A stretch of DNA of 64,000 nt from DATHZQ01 sp965216945 (GTDB lineage Bacteria > Actinomycetota > Acidimicrobiia > Spongiisociales > UBA5794). The stretch spans positions 186,001 to 250,000 of the forward strand of contig CBDCGU010000003.1 in the NCBI GenBank assembly GCA_965216945.1, written 5' to 3'. This document shows positions 27,101 through 34,359 of the stretch, in pieces. Made by a program: the position numbers and the translations under genes. Below the pieces are notes generated by a model that had not been told where the DNA came from, did not search any database, and saw only the letters and a list, made by a program, of their open reading frames with translations. Each line of letters starts with the position of its first letter. Position 1 is the stretch's first letter.

Positions 27101-28641
27101 TCGTTCCGGCAGTCGTGGCCGGGCTGGCCGGTCTGCTGCTGGCGGACGCCGGGGCTGCGCCATGGCGATGGGATCTCCCCGCGTTGTCCGTTGCAGCGAC
27201 GACCGCCACCATCGCCGTGGCATCCGGCTACCACGCGAGTGCCACGGCGACGACTTGGCTACCGATCGGTCTGGGGTGCCTGGTGATCGGGGCGGTGCGC
27301 CGCTGGCCCGCGGTCGGCGTCGTTGGAACCCTGCTGGTGCTGGGGGCGGCGGCGATCGCGTCGCCCGCTTGGCTGGCGGCGGCGCTGATCACCACATCGC
27401 TCGCCGCGGGAGTCGCCGCCACATCACTGCCGCGTGTTCAGCTGCCCCTGCAGTGGACGTCCGCCCTCGCCGGTGGTCTGGCCTGGGCGCAGCTGCTCAT
27501 CGCCATCGGGGCCGGCCTCGACCCAGCCATCACATCGACACTTGTGGGATCAGCGGTTAGCGCCGGCTGCTTCGCCTTCGCCGCGGTGCTGCGGGGCGAA
27601 GCGGAGTGGGTGGCGACGCGCCTCGGTCCATGGGCGGCCGTGGCCGCCATCGGCTTGATCGGTGCCGCTCTCGCCATGGGGATCGATCCACGGAGCTCGC
27701 TCCTGTGGATTGCCACAGCGAGCTTCCTGGCGTGGACGGCCGCATCGGCACGGGTCGCCGCCTCGTTCGGCGTCGACGGGTTGCGCGGTGCAGCCGTCAT
27801 TCTCGGCATCGCCTCCCTGGTGTCCGCCGGATTCGCTTTCGAGCTGCAGGCGACGGGATGGGTCGCACTGCTCCTCGTCGCAGCCATGGCCGGCACGGTC
27901 TTGGGCCTGGCGATCTGGCTGCGAGAACCTGCGTCGCGCTGGCTGCCGTTCGTCGCTTCTGGAGTGCTCGGCCTCGATCTGGGGGCGGCGGCGGTGGCCC
28001 TCACGTTGTGGCCCAACACGACACTGCTTTCCATCGTGGCATTGGCTGCTGCCGCACAGGCCATGGCAGCGGGCGTGATCGGCGACAACCCACGCTTGAT
28101 CCAAGCTGCACCGCCACTGCTCTACACCGCCTGGGTGGCCAGCATCGGGGAGACGATGGGCGGCGACGTGCAGTGGATCACGACGCCAGCAGCCATCGCG
28201 GTCCTTGCGGTGGTGGAGATCGGCCGTGTCCATCGCCGCCGTCTCGGCCGCACACCGGTGACGAGCAACGCCCTGCTCGCCGCGGAGTTGAGTGCCACGG
28301 CCCTGCTGGTGGTCCCGGCATTCGCCCAGACCATCCTCGTCGCCCTCCCCTTCGGCTTGCTGGCGGTCGTCCAGGGGATCGGTCTCGCCACGTGGGGCGC
28401 CGTGTCCCATGTGAGACGGCGCGTGTTTGCGGGCGCTGCAGCCAGCGTCACCGGGGCGTTGCTCATGGTCGCGTTGCCGCTTGCGACGATGGTCCCGCAG
28501 ATCGACGGCATCGCATTGTGGGCGACGCTCGGAGCGATCGGGGCCGTACTGATCACGGTGGCCGCCACCGTGGAGCAGATGCGGCGCCGGGTAGCCAACG
28601 TCCGACGCACCTGGCATGAGCTCTCCAACGACTGGGAATAG
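24178..28641 (+). CDS. Giant polytopic membrane protein, 1487 aa
   Basis: GTG 24178 follows GAGGTGGGAAC. An N-terminal hairpin of two TM helices precedes a short soluble segment (SVFLREMRAKGVLDDATFRRLIDELVVRG) that looks like a degenerate SHOCT-type helix pair, then a Pro-rich linker. From about residue 165 onward the protein is almost entirely hydrophobic, with roughly 40 TM segments rich in Ala, Val, Gly and Trp and very short loops, ending in a basic cytosolic helix (EQMRRRVANVRRTWHEL). The layout resembles DUF2339/SCO7613-like actinobacterial membrane proteins of unknown function. No catalytic motif is visible. It is monocistronic by spacing. Confidence 0.8.
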   Translation: MDRAAATTSRSKGSNAKHAWIVPVAGLVGLVVGLLAGAHGIGTATVFAMIAAIVVRSQPTTIRSKPEPTASVFLREMRAKGVLDDATFRRLIDELVVRGVAAPAQTERDAAAPPVAMPNLPTREERGTRRPPAAHPPARPTPPPPVVASAASTIRTPPRWRRLPGRAKLARAWQSLVSDFAVQGLGSLGVLLVFTGTLGFVLFAFTEVGTAFRPAAELALPAVLAGLAVFLHRRGASFVGGAMEFLAGAVLPIMVFAAFVDGASVPPDLAGLPLVGMLAAAASALAVIYAAVVRRRPESPLRYLVGPLAWIAAGVLGLVIHAGPSAAQMALATGAVAGTAWLLRLRRPDPAASPTWRVCAPALAVGYGLTLAFAAGEGWSLPPMVAGGLIVVLGLEALQPPSPFSWLSHAGVVAITIVAGFATWPPAWVGVLGVVLFLGLAERWSRSVDPDGAVAVMLAGAGATMLATLGDPAAVTAAAAVVTTWTHVRRPRPLTWSSAPATVLMAAAAPFILVAGVAGWLGTAVALLAGAAALVVAHVFVRKWLPGDVFYALWIPAAAVVLAIGVAATLPIGSGEYLPSVTWALLIVPFAVSWLPAGSRVWPAAVLLAAAAASAAEAAGIAFDVRLAVFALAGVAVTTIAVGLSGPTGGHVALVGHTAALAALAAGVAARFDVLATATAGNDWLIVALLVAWTLTWLLEVVTDPTAPLQRLFADRPRRVGAVSEAILLVSIPVVVLVAAGLIWPAAQPTPSVLTLGGLALSYSAATRWLDHRSSLRTMLSLSGMALAGFGELLTRDLSPYVDPDRWVIAASLAAVIASVIAMTGSHRRGWMFWIAWAASAPLAALGAIELGVERSAEHWGWFAWGAAAGLGALFMDDHRHGRRSPGTGIRTAWLAPPAWLGSGVAALSLSPAFAVPFADLWPPSIVVAAFSLMLAVRLRLGSLSTISWAAGILAVTSLGGWFGWDLAADPWLLVVPAVVAGLAGLLLADAGAAPWRWDLPALSVAATTATIAVASGYHASATATTWLPIGLGCLVIGAVRRWPAVGVVGTLLVLGAAAIASPAWLAAALITTSLAAGVAATSLPRVQLPLQWTSALAGGLAWAQLLIAIGAGLDPAITSTLVGSAVSAGCFAFAAVLRGEAEWVATRLGPWAAVAAIGLIGAALAMGIDPRSSLLWIATASFLAWTAASARVAASFGVDGLRGAAVILGIASLVSAGFAFELQATGWVALLLVAAMAGTVLGLAIWLREPASRWLPFVASGVLGLDLGAAAVALTLWPNTTLLSIVALAAAAQAMAAGVIGDNPRLIQAAPPLLYTAWVASIGETMGGDVQWITTPAAIAVLAVVEIGRVHRRRLGRTPVTSNALLAAELSATALLVVPAFAQTILVALPFGLLAVVQGIGLATWGAVSHVRRRVFAGAAASVTGALLMVALPLATMVPQIDGIALWATLGAIGAVLITVAATVEQMRRRVANVRRTWHELSNDWE

Positions 28642-28748
28642 GCAGGCGGCGACGGCGTGTCCGGGTGTCACCAGTCGAGCGCTCGACCAGCGGGTCTACG
28701 TGGACGCCATCGGGATGGGCCGGTCGGTGGTCAGCAACGAGATCGCCG

Positions 28749-29168
28749 TCATCGGCGGTCGGGGAACAGGCAGAACGGATGGCCATCGGGATCGAGCATC
28801 ACCCGCACATCGTCCTGGGGCTGGTGGTCGGCCACCGTTGCTCCGGCGTGGCACGCCCACTCCACCGCCTCCTCCAGGTCGTCGACACCGAAGTCGAGAT
28901 GCACCATCATGAGTTGCTCTCCATCTGCCGGGGGCCACGTCGGGGCGACGTAGTGCGGCTCCCACTGCACCTCGAGCTTGTGCTCGCCACCGGGAGCGCG
29001 CAGGAGGACCCAGCCGTCGCTCGACGGGTAGCCAGGCCGGGGCCCTTCGCTCCTGGCAATCTCCCAACCCAGCATCGTGTGATAGAACTCTGCCAGCCGC
29101 CGCGGGTTGGGGGAATCGAGCACAGGGCCGGCAAATCGCATCTCGGGTCGGGTCACGGGCTCTCGCAT
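28749..29168 (-). CDS. VOC family (glyoxalase/bleomycin-resistance fold) protein, 139 aa
   Basis: Start ATG 29168 (MREPVTRPEMRFAGPVLDSP). One complete VOC unit pair: LDSPNPRRLAEFYHTMLGWE, YVAPTWPPADGEQLMMVHLDFGVDDLEEAVEWA, then VRVMLDPDGHPFCLFPDRR. The DPxGHPFCL ending is typical of the common actinobacterial VOC subgroup that binds or modifies small molecules. No substrate can be assigned. It is convergent with the giant membrane protein and divergent from ftcD. Confidence 0.9.
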   Translation of the reverse strand: MREPVTRPEMRFAGPVLDSPNPRRLAEFYHTMLGWEIARSEGPRPGYPSSDGWVLLRAPGGEHKLEVQWEPHYVAPTWPPADGEQLMMVHLDFGVDDLEEAVEWACHAGATVADHQPQDDVRVMLDPDGHPFCLFPDRR

Positions 29169-29270
29169 GGACGGCACCACCAGTGTGCCAGCCTGACGGG
29201 TCGCCCGCATAGGGCAGGGCGCGGGCCCCACCACTTCCCGTAGTCTTCCGCCAGCACGAAAGGACGATGG

Positions 29271-30950
29271 ATGCGCCGGCTCATCGAGTGTGTGCCCAAC
29301 TTCAGCGAGGGCCGCGATCGCGCCGTCATCGATGCCATCGCCCGCCGCATCGAGACCGTCGACGGGGTGAAGCTGCTCGACGTCGATCCGGGTCGTGCGA
29401 CCAATCGCACGGTTGTCACGTTCGTCGGCGAGCCCGAGGAGGTGGTCGAGGCTGCGGTTCGGGCCGTGGCCGCGGCCAGCGAGCTCATCGACATGCGGGA
29501 CCACACCGGAGAACACCCGCGGTTCGGGGCGACCGACGTGTGCCCGCTGGTCCCTGTGACCGGCATCAGCATGGAGGAGGCGGCCGAATACGCCCATCGC
29601 CTGGCCCGCCGCCTCGGTGAGGAGCTGGGACTCACCATTTACTGCTACGAAGAAGCGGCGACGACGCCGGAACGCCGCAACCTGGCCGATGTGCGGGCGG
29701 GCGAGTACGAGGGTCTCGCCGGCAGACTGGAGGATCCGAGCTGGCAACCGGACTACGGCCCCGCCGTCTTCAACGAGCGCTCCGGCGCCACGGCAGTGGG
29801 CGCCCGCGGGTTCCTCGTGGCCTACAACGTGAACCTCAACACGACGTCGACCCGGCGAGCCAACGCCGTTGCGTTCGACGTGCGGGAACGGGGCAGGATC
29901 AAGCGATCGGGCAATCCTCTCACGGGCGAGATCGTTCGCGACGAGGCCGGCGATCCGGTGTGGCTGCCCGGCTCACTCGAGAAGGTGAAGGCCATCGGCT
30001 GGTATATCGACGAGTACGGGATCGCTCAGATCTCGATGAACCTCACAGACATCGGCGTGACCCCGGTGCACGTGGCGTTCGACGAGGTGTGTGATCGCGC
30101 CGTGGCACGAGGCATGCGGGTGACGGGGTCGGAGCTCGTCGGGCTCATCCCGCTGGAGGCGATGCTCGACGCCGGCAGGCACTATCTGCGCAAGCAACAA
30201 CGTTCCACGGGAGTTGCCGATAGCGAGCTGATCAAGATCGCCGTCAAGTCGCTGGGGCTCGACGAGCTCACCCCGTTCGACCCGCACGAGAAGATCATCG
30301 AGTACGCCGTCGACGATCGCACGGATCGGTTGGTGAGCCGGCCGTTGCAGCAGTTCGTCGAGGAGACCGCCTCCGAGTCGCCGGCACCGGGGGGCGGCTC
30401 GGTCTCGGCACTGCTGGGCGCCCTCGGTGCGGCTCTCGCCACGATGGTGGCCAACCTCTCATCGCACAAGCGGGGGTGGGATGAGCGATGGGAGGAGTTC
30501 TCCGATTGGGCCGACCGGGGCAAGGCCCATCAGGACGAGTTGGCCGCGCTCATCGATGCCGATACCGATGCGTTCAACGAGCTCATGGCCGCATTCGGTC
30601 TGCCCAGCGAGACGGAGGATGACATGGCCCGGCGATCCGACGCCATCGAACGCGCAACCCGGCAGGCCATCGATGTGCCGTTGCGGGTGATGGAAGTGAG
30701 CCTCGACTCGATGGACGTCATCGCCGCCATGGCGGACATGGGACTCGCCGCTTCCGTGTCCGACACAGGTGTCGCCGTGCTGTGTGCCCGCTCCGCCGTG
30801 ATGGGTGCGTATCTGAACGTCAGGATCAACGCATCGGGCCTCGCCGATCAATCGGCCGCAGCCGACTACCTCGAGCGCGGCCGGGAGCTGTGCGATCGGG
30901 CGATGGCACGGGAAACGGAGATCCTCTCTCAGGTCGACCGGCGAATCTGA
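29271..30950 (+). CDS. ftcD: Bifunctional glutamate formimidoyltransferase / formimidoyl-THF cyclodeaminase, 559 aa
   Basis: ATG 29271 follows AAAGGA at 6 nt. The formiminotransferase N-domain (CVPNFSEGRD, DHTGEHPRFGATDVCPLVP) and C-domain (KAIGWYIDEYGIAQISMNLTD) occupy residues 1-330. A cyclodeaminase domain follows (about 345-555; SESPAPGGGSVSALLGALGAAL, VANLSS, MADMGLAASVSDTGVAVLCA). The fused protein transfers a formimino group from formiminoglutamate to tetrahydrofolate and then deaminates it to methenyl-THF, the last step of one histidine-degradation route. No hutH/U/I genes are in the window, so the rest of the pathway must be elsewhere. Domain order is that of the animal enzyme. Confidence 0.95.
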   Translation: MRRLIECVPNFSEGRDRAVIDAIARRIETVDGVKLLDVDPGRATNRTVVTFVGEPEEVVEAAVRAVAAASELIDMRDHTGEHPRFGATDVCPLVPVTGISMEEAAEYAHRLARRLGEELGLTIYCYEEAATTPERRNLADVRAGEYEGLAGRLEDPSWQPDYGPAVFNERSGATAVGARGFLVAYNVNLNTTSTRRANAVAFDVRERGRIKRSGNPLTGEIVRDEAGDPVWLPGSLEKVKAIGWYIDEYGIAQISMNLTDIGVTPVHVAFDEVCDRAVARGMRVTGSELVGLIPLEAMLDAGRHYLRKQQRSTGVADSELIKIAVKSLGLDELTPFDPHEKIIEYAVDDRTDRLVSRPLQQFVEETASESPAPGGGSVSALLGALGAALATMVANLSSHKRGWDERWEEFSDWADRGKAHQDELAALIDADTDAFNELMAAFGLPSETEDDMARRSDAIERATRQAIDVPLRVMEVSLDSMDVIAAMADMGLAASVSDTGVAVLCARSAVMGAYLNVRINASGLADQSAAADYLERGRELCDRAMARETEILSQVDRRI

Positions 30951-30983
30951 CGCTCGTCGTTCTGCCTCTGGACCGCGCAGCCT

Positions 30984-31757
30984 TCAGCGGGCCTCGAGAG
31001 GGTCGGCGGCGATTGGACGCAAGCGGTACACCACTGCGTTGCCCTCCTTGCCGACCGGTGAGATGACGTCGCATTTGCGCAGGCAGTAGGCAAGCTGCTG
31101 TGCCCTGCGCCGCGGCCGGCGCAGGCGCTCGGCGAGATCCGCAGTCGTGAACCGGGCAGGCAACCCGTCGGGAAGAAGCATCGCCAGGTCGCCGGTGTCG
31201 CGGATCGTCACCGTGTGCGCCACATCGAGCAAGCGGCGCTCGACGACCGACCAGCCTTGGCGCCGCCACGATCGTTGCGGCGTGTGACGGCGCAACTCCT
31301 CTTCCTCGGTCATCACGACGTCGATCTCGAGGTGGGGATGGCCCACGAGCTCGGGAAAGCTGACGAGCTCGGCGGCTACGTCCGCCGGAGTGCCGTGGCG
31401 CGGCGACCGGCGCCGGTTGATCACCTCACCCCCGGAGTCGAGCTTCACGATCCAGCGGTCGACGGCGATCGGGTGGACGATGCGGAGCGGGTGACCTCCC
31501 TCGAGCAGCGTCGCGACCTTCGGCCGCATGGACGAGAAACCCCGGGTCTGTATCTCGATGAGCAGATCGTTGCGGACGAGATCGATGACGAAGCCGTCGA
31601 CCGGAACTTCGATCCGGTCGCCTGGTCGTGCGTACCAGCGCTTCAACGACGCATGGAGCGGTCGCTCCCGCAAGGTTCCGATGTGAGGTGCACGCTGCAC
31701 CTGGCGAGCGTACGCAGCCGGACCGCGATATCCCGGGCAATCGGCCGGCTCGACCAC
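30984..31757 (-). CDS. Conserved hypothetical protein with PD-(D/E)XK-like N-terminal core, 257 aa
   Basis: A GTG at 31757 opens the frame; the conserved part starts near HIGTLRERPLHASLKRWY. It continues PGDRIEVPVDGFVIDLVRNDLLIEIQTRGFSS and LRIVHPIAVDRWIVKLD, then a basic winged-helix-like C terminus (ARFTTADLAERLRRPRRRAQQLAYCLRK). The strand-turn-strand with Asp (FVIDLV) and Glu-x-Gln (IEIQT) resembles the D...(E)xQ/K core of restriction-endonuclease-fold nucleases, but this is pattern reading and the family is not known to me. Its 5' end faces three TetR-type operator copies, so it may belong to the same regulon as the genes at 31833-33445. Confidence 0.65.
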   Translation of the reverse strand: MVEPADCPGYRGPAAYARQVQRAPHIGTLRERPLHASLKRWYARPGDRIEVPVDGFVIDLVRNDLLIEIQTRGFSSMRPKVATLLEGGHPLRIVHPIAVDRWIVKLDSGGEVINRRRSPRHGTPADVAAELVSFPELVGHPHLEIDVVMTEEEELRRHTPQRSWRRQGWSVVERRLLDVAHTVTIRDTGDLAMLLPDGLPARFTTADLAERLRRPRRRAQQLAYCLRKCDVISPVGKEGNAVVYRLRPIAADPLEAR

Positions 31758-31772
31758 GATCGGGCTTGATAT

Positions 31773-31820
31773 ACTTACGCCGTACGTGCGAGACTTACGC
31801 TATACGTTTACACCGTATGT
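31773..31820. promoter_or_regulatory. Three tandem copies of a 15-bp palindromic operator
   Basis: ACTTACGCCGTACGT (31773-31787), ACTTACGCTATACGT (31793-31807) and GTTTACACCGTATGT (31806-31820) share the consensus ACTTACnCnGTACGT, an imperfect palindrome. The third overlaps the second by 2 bp and ends 12 bp before the ATG of the small membrane protein. The same element in reverse orientation (34181-34195) precedes the tetR gene. TATACG at 31801 may be part of a promoter hidden by the operators. Confidence 0.75.
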
Positions 31821-31832
31821 GCGAGGACCTTC

Positions 31833-32033
31833 ATGGGACATCAGATCTTCGACATCGCCGCAACGGCGGGCCAGGTGTTGCTGCACCCGGCCACCGTCGT
31901 CGTGCCGTTGTTGACCGTCGCCGCATTGGTGACCGGGCTCGCCGGTCGCATGGCCCTGTTCATCGAGGACCTCAGACAAATGCCATCCGAATCACGTGAC
32001 GTCGATCACGCCCCGTCCTCCCCCATCCGCTGA
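31833..32033 (+). CDS. Small single-TM membrane protein, 66 aa
   Basis: ATG 31833 is preceded by GCGAGGAC (ribosome site about 6 nt away). The product has one TM helix (ATVVVPLLTVAALVTGLAG, about residues 20-38) and a short polar tail rich in Asp, Ser and Pro. It is the first gene after the triple operator, 10 nt before the MDR reductase, so it is probably co-transcribed. No family recognised; it may be a membrane partner or regulator of the reductases. Confidence 0.65.
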   Translation: MGHQIFDIAATAGQVLLHPATVVVPLLTVAALVTGLAGRMALFIEDLRQMPSESRDVDHAPSSPIR

Positions 32034-32043
32034 GGAGACCGCC

Positions 32044-33060
32044 ATGCAAACCATCCGAACCACGATGCGGGCGTTCGCTCGCCGCGAGTACGGACCGCCG
32101 AATGAGGTGCTCGAGCTCGAAGAGCGGGCCACGCCGGACGTCGGCGATGATCAGGTGCTGATCGAAGTACGCGCCACTTCGGTGAACGCTGCCGACTGGC
32201 ACATGCTCGTCGGCACTCCGTACCTCGTCCGGCTCGACCAGGGCCTCCGCAGCCCGAAGAAGCCCAGCCTGGGGCTCGACGTGGCCGGAGTCGTCGTCGC
32301 CGCCGGCAAGGAGGTCGGCGGAGTGCGACCCGGCGACGAGGTCTTTGGCGAGGTGAGCGGCGCCTATGCCGAGTACGCCCTCGGCCGGCCGAGCTCGGTT
32401 GCACCCAAGCCGGGGAACGTCACCTTCGAACAGGCGGCGGCCGTTCCCGTCGCGGGGCTGACGGCGTTGCAGGGGCTGCGTGACCACGGCAAGCTCCAGG
32501 AAGGTCAGCACGTGCTGATCAACGGAGCATCCGGCGGCGTCGGCACCTTCGCCATACAGATCGCCAAAGCGCTGGGCGCCGAGGTGACGGCCGTCGTCAG
32601 CTGCCGCAACGTCGAAACGGCCCGGTCGCTGGGTGCCGACCACGTGATCGACTACACCGCCGAGGACTTCACCAAGCTCGACCAGCGCTTCGATCTGATC
32701 CTCGACAGCGTCGGCAACCGACCGCTGGCGGCGCTGCGCCGCAGACTCGCCGATGACGGCACGTACGTGATGGTGAGCGGGCCGAAGGGCAACTGGCTGG
32801 GCCCCGTGCCTCGCATGCTGGCCGGCATGACAACCTTCCTGTTCTCGGACCGCACGTTCGCCTGGTTCGTCGCCAAGGTGAGCCAGCCGGATCTCGCCTT
32901 CCTCGCGGAGCTGCTCGAAGCCGGCAAGGTGACACCGCTCGTCGAACAGACGTACTCGTTCGATGAGCTGCCCGCCGCACTCGACTACCTGGGCGACGGC
33001 CACTCCCGCGGCAAGTCCGTCATCACGGTGGGGCCGCTACCGAATCAGGAAGGAGCCTGA
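32044..33060 (+). CDS. NAD(P)-dependent quinone oxidoreductase-like MDR protein, 338 aa
   Basis: ATG 32044 follows GAGGAGA. A zinc-free medium-chain reductase: LEERATPDVGDDQVLIEV, TSVNAADWHMLVG, LGLDVAGVVVAAG, GDEVFGEVSGAYAEY, and the cofactor loop HVLINGASGGVGTFAIQIAKALGA. The VNxxDWH pattern and absence of structural-zinc cysteines fit the quinone oxidoreductase/NAD(P)-alcohol dehydrogenase subgroup that reduces quinones, enones or aldehydes with NADPH. It is one nucleotide from the F420 reductase gene and under the triple TetR operator, suggesting response to an electrophile or quinone-like ligand. Confidence 0.93.
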   Translation: MQTIRTTMRAFARREYGPPNEVLELEERATPDVGDDQVLIEVRATSVNAADWHMLVGTPYLVRLDQGLRSPKKPSLGLDVAGVVVAAGKEVGGVRPGDEVFGEVSGAYAEYALGRPSSVAPKPGNVTFEQAAAVPVAGLTALQGLRDHGKLQEGQHVLINGASGGVGTFAIQIAKALGAEVTAVVSCRNVETARSLGADHVIDYTAEDFTKLDQRFDLILDSVGNRPLAALRRRLADDGTYVMVSGPKGNWLGPVPRMLAGMTTFLFSDRTFAWFVAKVSQPDLAFLAELLEAGKVTPLVEQTYSFDELPAALDYLGDGHSRGKSVITVGPLPNQEGA

Positions 33061-33061
33061 T

Positions 33062-33445
33062 ATGCCTGTTCCGATGTGGGTCGCCGAAATCAACAAACGG
33101 GTCTTCAACAAGATGGAGCTGAAGCGGGGTACCCGACCCGTCCTCACCCACGTGGGACGTACCTCGGGTGCGTCCCACCGGACCCCTCTCGACGCCCACA
33201 GAGTGGACGGTGGCTTCGTGTTCATCTGTATGTACGGTCCACAGTCGGACTGGGTCCAGAACGTCCTTGCGGCGGGAAGCGCAGAGTTGAGCGCAGGTGG
33301 TGAGGAGTTCCACCTGGTGGAGCCCCGGATCATCACGGAGGCCGAAGCCTTCAGCCAGCTCCCCGAGACCACGAAAGCTCCGCCCGGGTTCCTCAAGGTC
33401 ACCGACTACCTGCGAATGGACGTGGCCGGACCGGTTCAGCGGTAG
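33062..33445 (+). CDS. F420 (deazaflavin)-dependent nitroreductase family protein, 127 aa
   Basis: ATG 33062 starts directly after the MDR stop, with GGAGC upstream. The split-barrel DUF385/Ddn pattern is clear: RPVLTHVGRTSGASHRTPLDAH, FVFICMYGPQSDWVQNVLAAGSAEL, then EPRIITEAEAFSQLPE. These proteins bind reduced coenzyme F420 and transfer hydride to nitro compounds, quinones or enones, or act as F420-dependent quinone reductases. It forms an operon with the MDR reductase, convergent with the TetR repressor. The pair suggests a two-enzyme defence or catabolic step for a redox-active small molecule. Confidence 0.92.
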   Translation: MPVPMWVAEINKRVFNKMELKRGTRPVLTHVGRTSGASHRTPLDAHRVDGGFVFICMYGPQSDWVQNVLAAGSAELSAGGEEFHLVEPRIITEAEAFSQLPETTKAPPGFLKVTDYLRMDVAGPVQR

Positions 33446-33452
33446 AAGCTCC

Positions 33453-34154
33453 TCAGCCTCGTTCGAGCAACCTCTCGAGACCGTCGAGGATCACGTCGAG
33501 CCCGAACTCGAACTCGGTCTGATCGTCACACCAGCCGAGCGTGGAGTCAGGATCGTCATGGACGATCTCTTGCATCATGCCGACGATGTAGGGAAGTTGC
33601 TCCGCCATCGATGCGAGCATCGCTTCGGACGCCGCACCGTCATCTTCGCTGTCCGGCACGAACAGCTCCTGGTTGAATCCCAGCGCCCGGCTGCCGAGGG
33701 CGTGCATCGCATGATGCCCGAGATCGAAGGAGAAACCGCCCTCGATCATGATGCCGAGCAGCGTGTCGAAATAGCGCACGAGGATCGGGCTCATCGTGGT
33801 GCGAGTCTCGAAGAGCGATGGCGCCCACCGGTGCCGCAACATTGCACGCCGCGCCGCCAAGATGCGGTGGCGCATGTTCGCCTTCCAGTCGGCGGTGTTG
33901 CTGGGCACGTCGAACCCGCCGAGCTCCTCTTCGACCTCCTGCATCATGGCGTCCACGACGCCGTCCAGGATCGCCTCCTTGTTGGCGACGTGGTTGTACA
34001 GGGACATCGCCTTGACGCCGAGCACCTCGGCGAGGTTTCTCATGCTGAGGGCTTCGATACCGCGCTCGTCGGCGAGCTCCACCGCAGCTCGGAGGACCCG
34101 TTCACGGCTCAGCGGCAGCCGTCGTTCCTGGCTCGTCTCGGTTGCAACCGTCAT
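33453..34154 (-). CDS. TetR-family repressor of the adjacent reductase operon, 233 aa
   Basis: ATG 34154 is preceded by AGGAGG. N-terminal HTH: LSRERVLRAAVELADERGIEAL followed by MRNLAEVLGVKAMSLYNHVANKEAIL, the true-TetR subgroup pattern (SLYNHVxNKE). The C-terminal ligand domain is rich in aromatic and Met residues (GGFSFDLGHHAMHALGSRALG). A palindrome ACGTACACAGTAAGT lies 27-41 nt upstream of its start and recurs three times in front of the convergent operon at 31833. It is therefore likely an autoregulated repressor of the small membrane protein/MDR/F420 genes, released by an unknown hydrophobic ligand. Confidence 0.93.
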   Translation of the reverse strand: MTVATETSQERRLPLSRERVLRAAVELADERGIEALSMRNLAEVLGVKAMSLYNHVANKEAILDGVVDAMMQEVEEELGGFDVPSNTADWKANMRHRILAARRAMLRHRWAPSLFETRTTMSPILVRYFDTLLGIMIEGGFSFDLGHHAMHALGSRALGFNQELFVPDSEDDGAASEAMLASMAEQLPYIVGMMQEIVHDDPDSTLGWCDDQTEFEFGLDVILDGLERLLERG

Positions 34155-34180
34155 GCCGGACCTCCTGCCCCACCAGCCTA

Positions 34181-34195
34181 ACGTACACAGTAAGT
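34181..34195. promoter_or_regulatory. Single copy of the TetR-type operator before tetR
   Basis: ACGTACACAGTAAGT; its reverse complement ACTTACTGTGTACGT matches the three sites at 31773-31820 (ACTTACnCnGTACGT). It is an almost perfect palindrome (ACKTAC-nnn-GTAMGT) placed where a repressor would block tetR transcription. Confidence 0.75.
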
Positions 34196-34359
34196 CTATG
34201 CCACGTTCCTCCACGACGGCACGGGGTCTCCACGGGGAGGGACGGTTCCTCAGCCGACGCGCCTGCGGCCGGCGCCTCGCCGGATCCACGAGCCCGGCCG
34301 GTCTCGTCGGAGTAGGGTCGGTGGCGAGGACCGCATGTCGCGGGGAATGGGAGGTTGTC

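Noticed and set aside
28674..28687. Perfect palindrome GTCGAGCGCTCGAC between two convergent genes
   Set aside because: No loop and no neighbours to interpret; could be chance in GC-rich DNA, so not called as a terminator.
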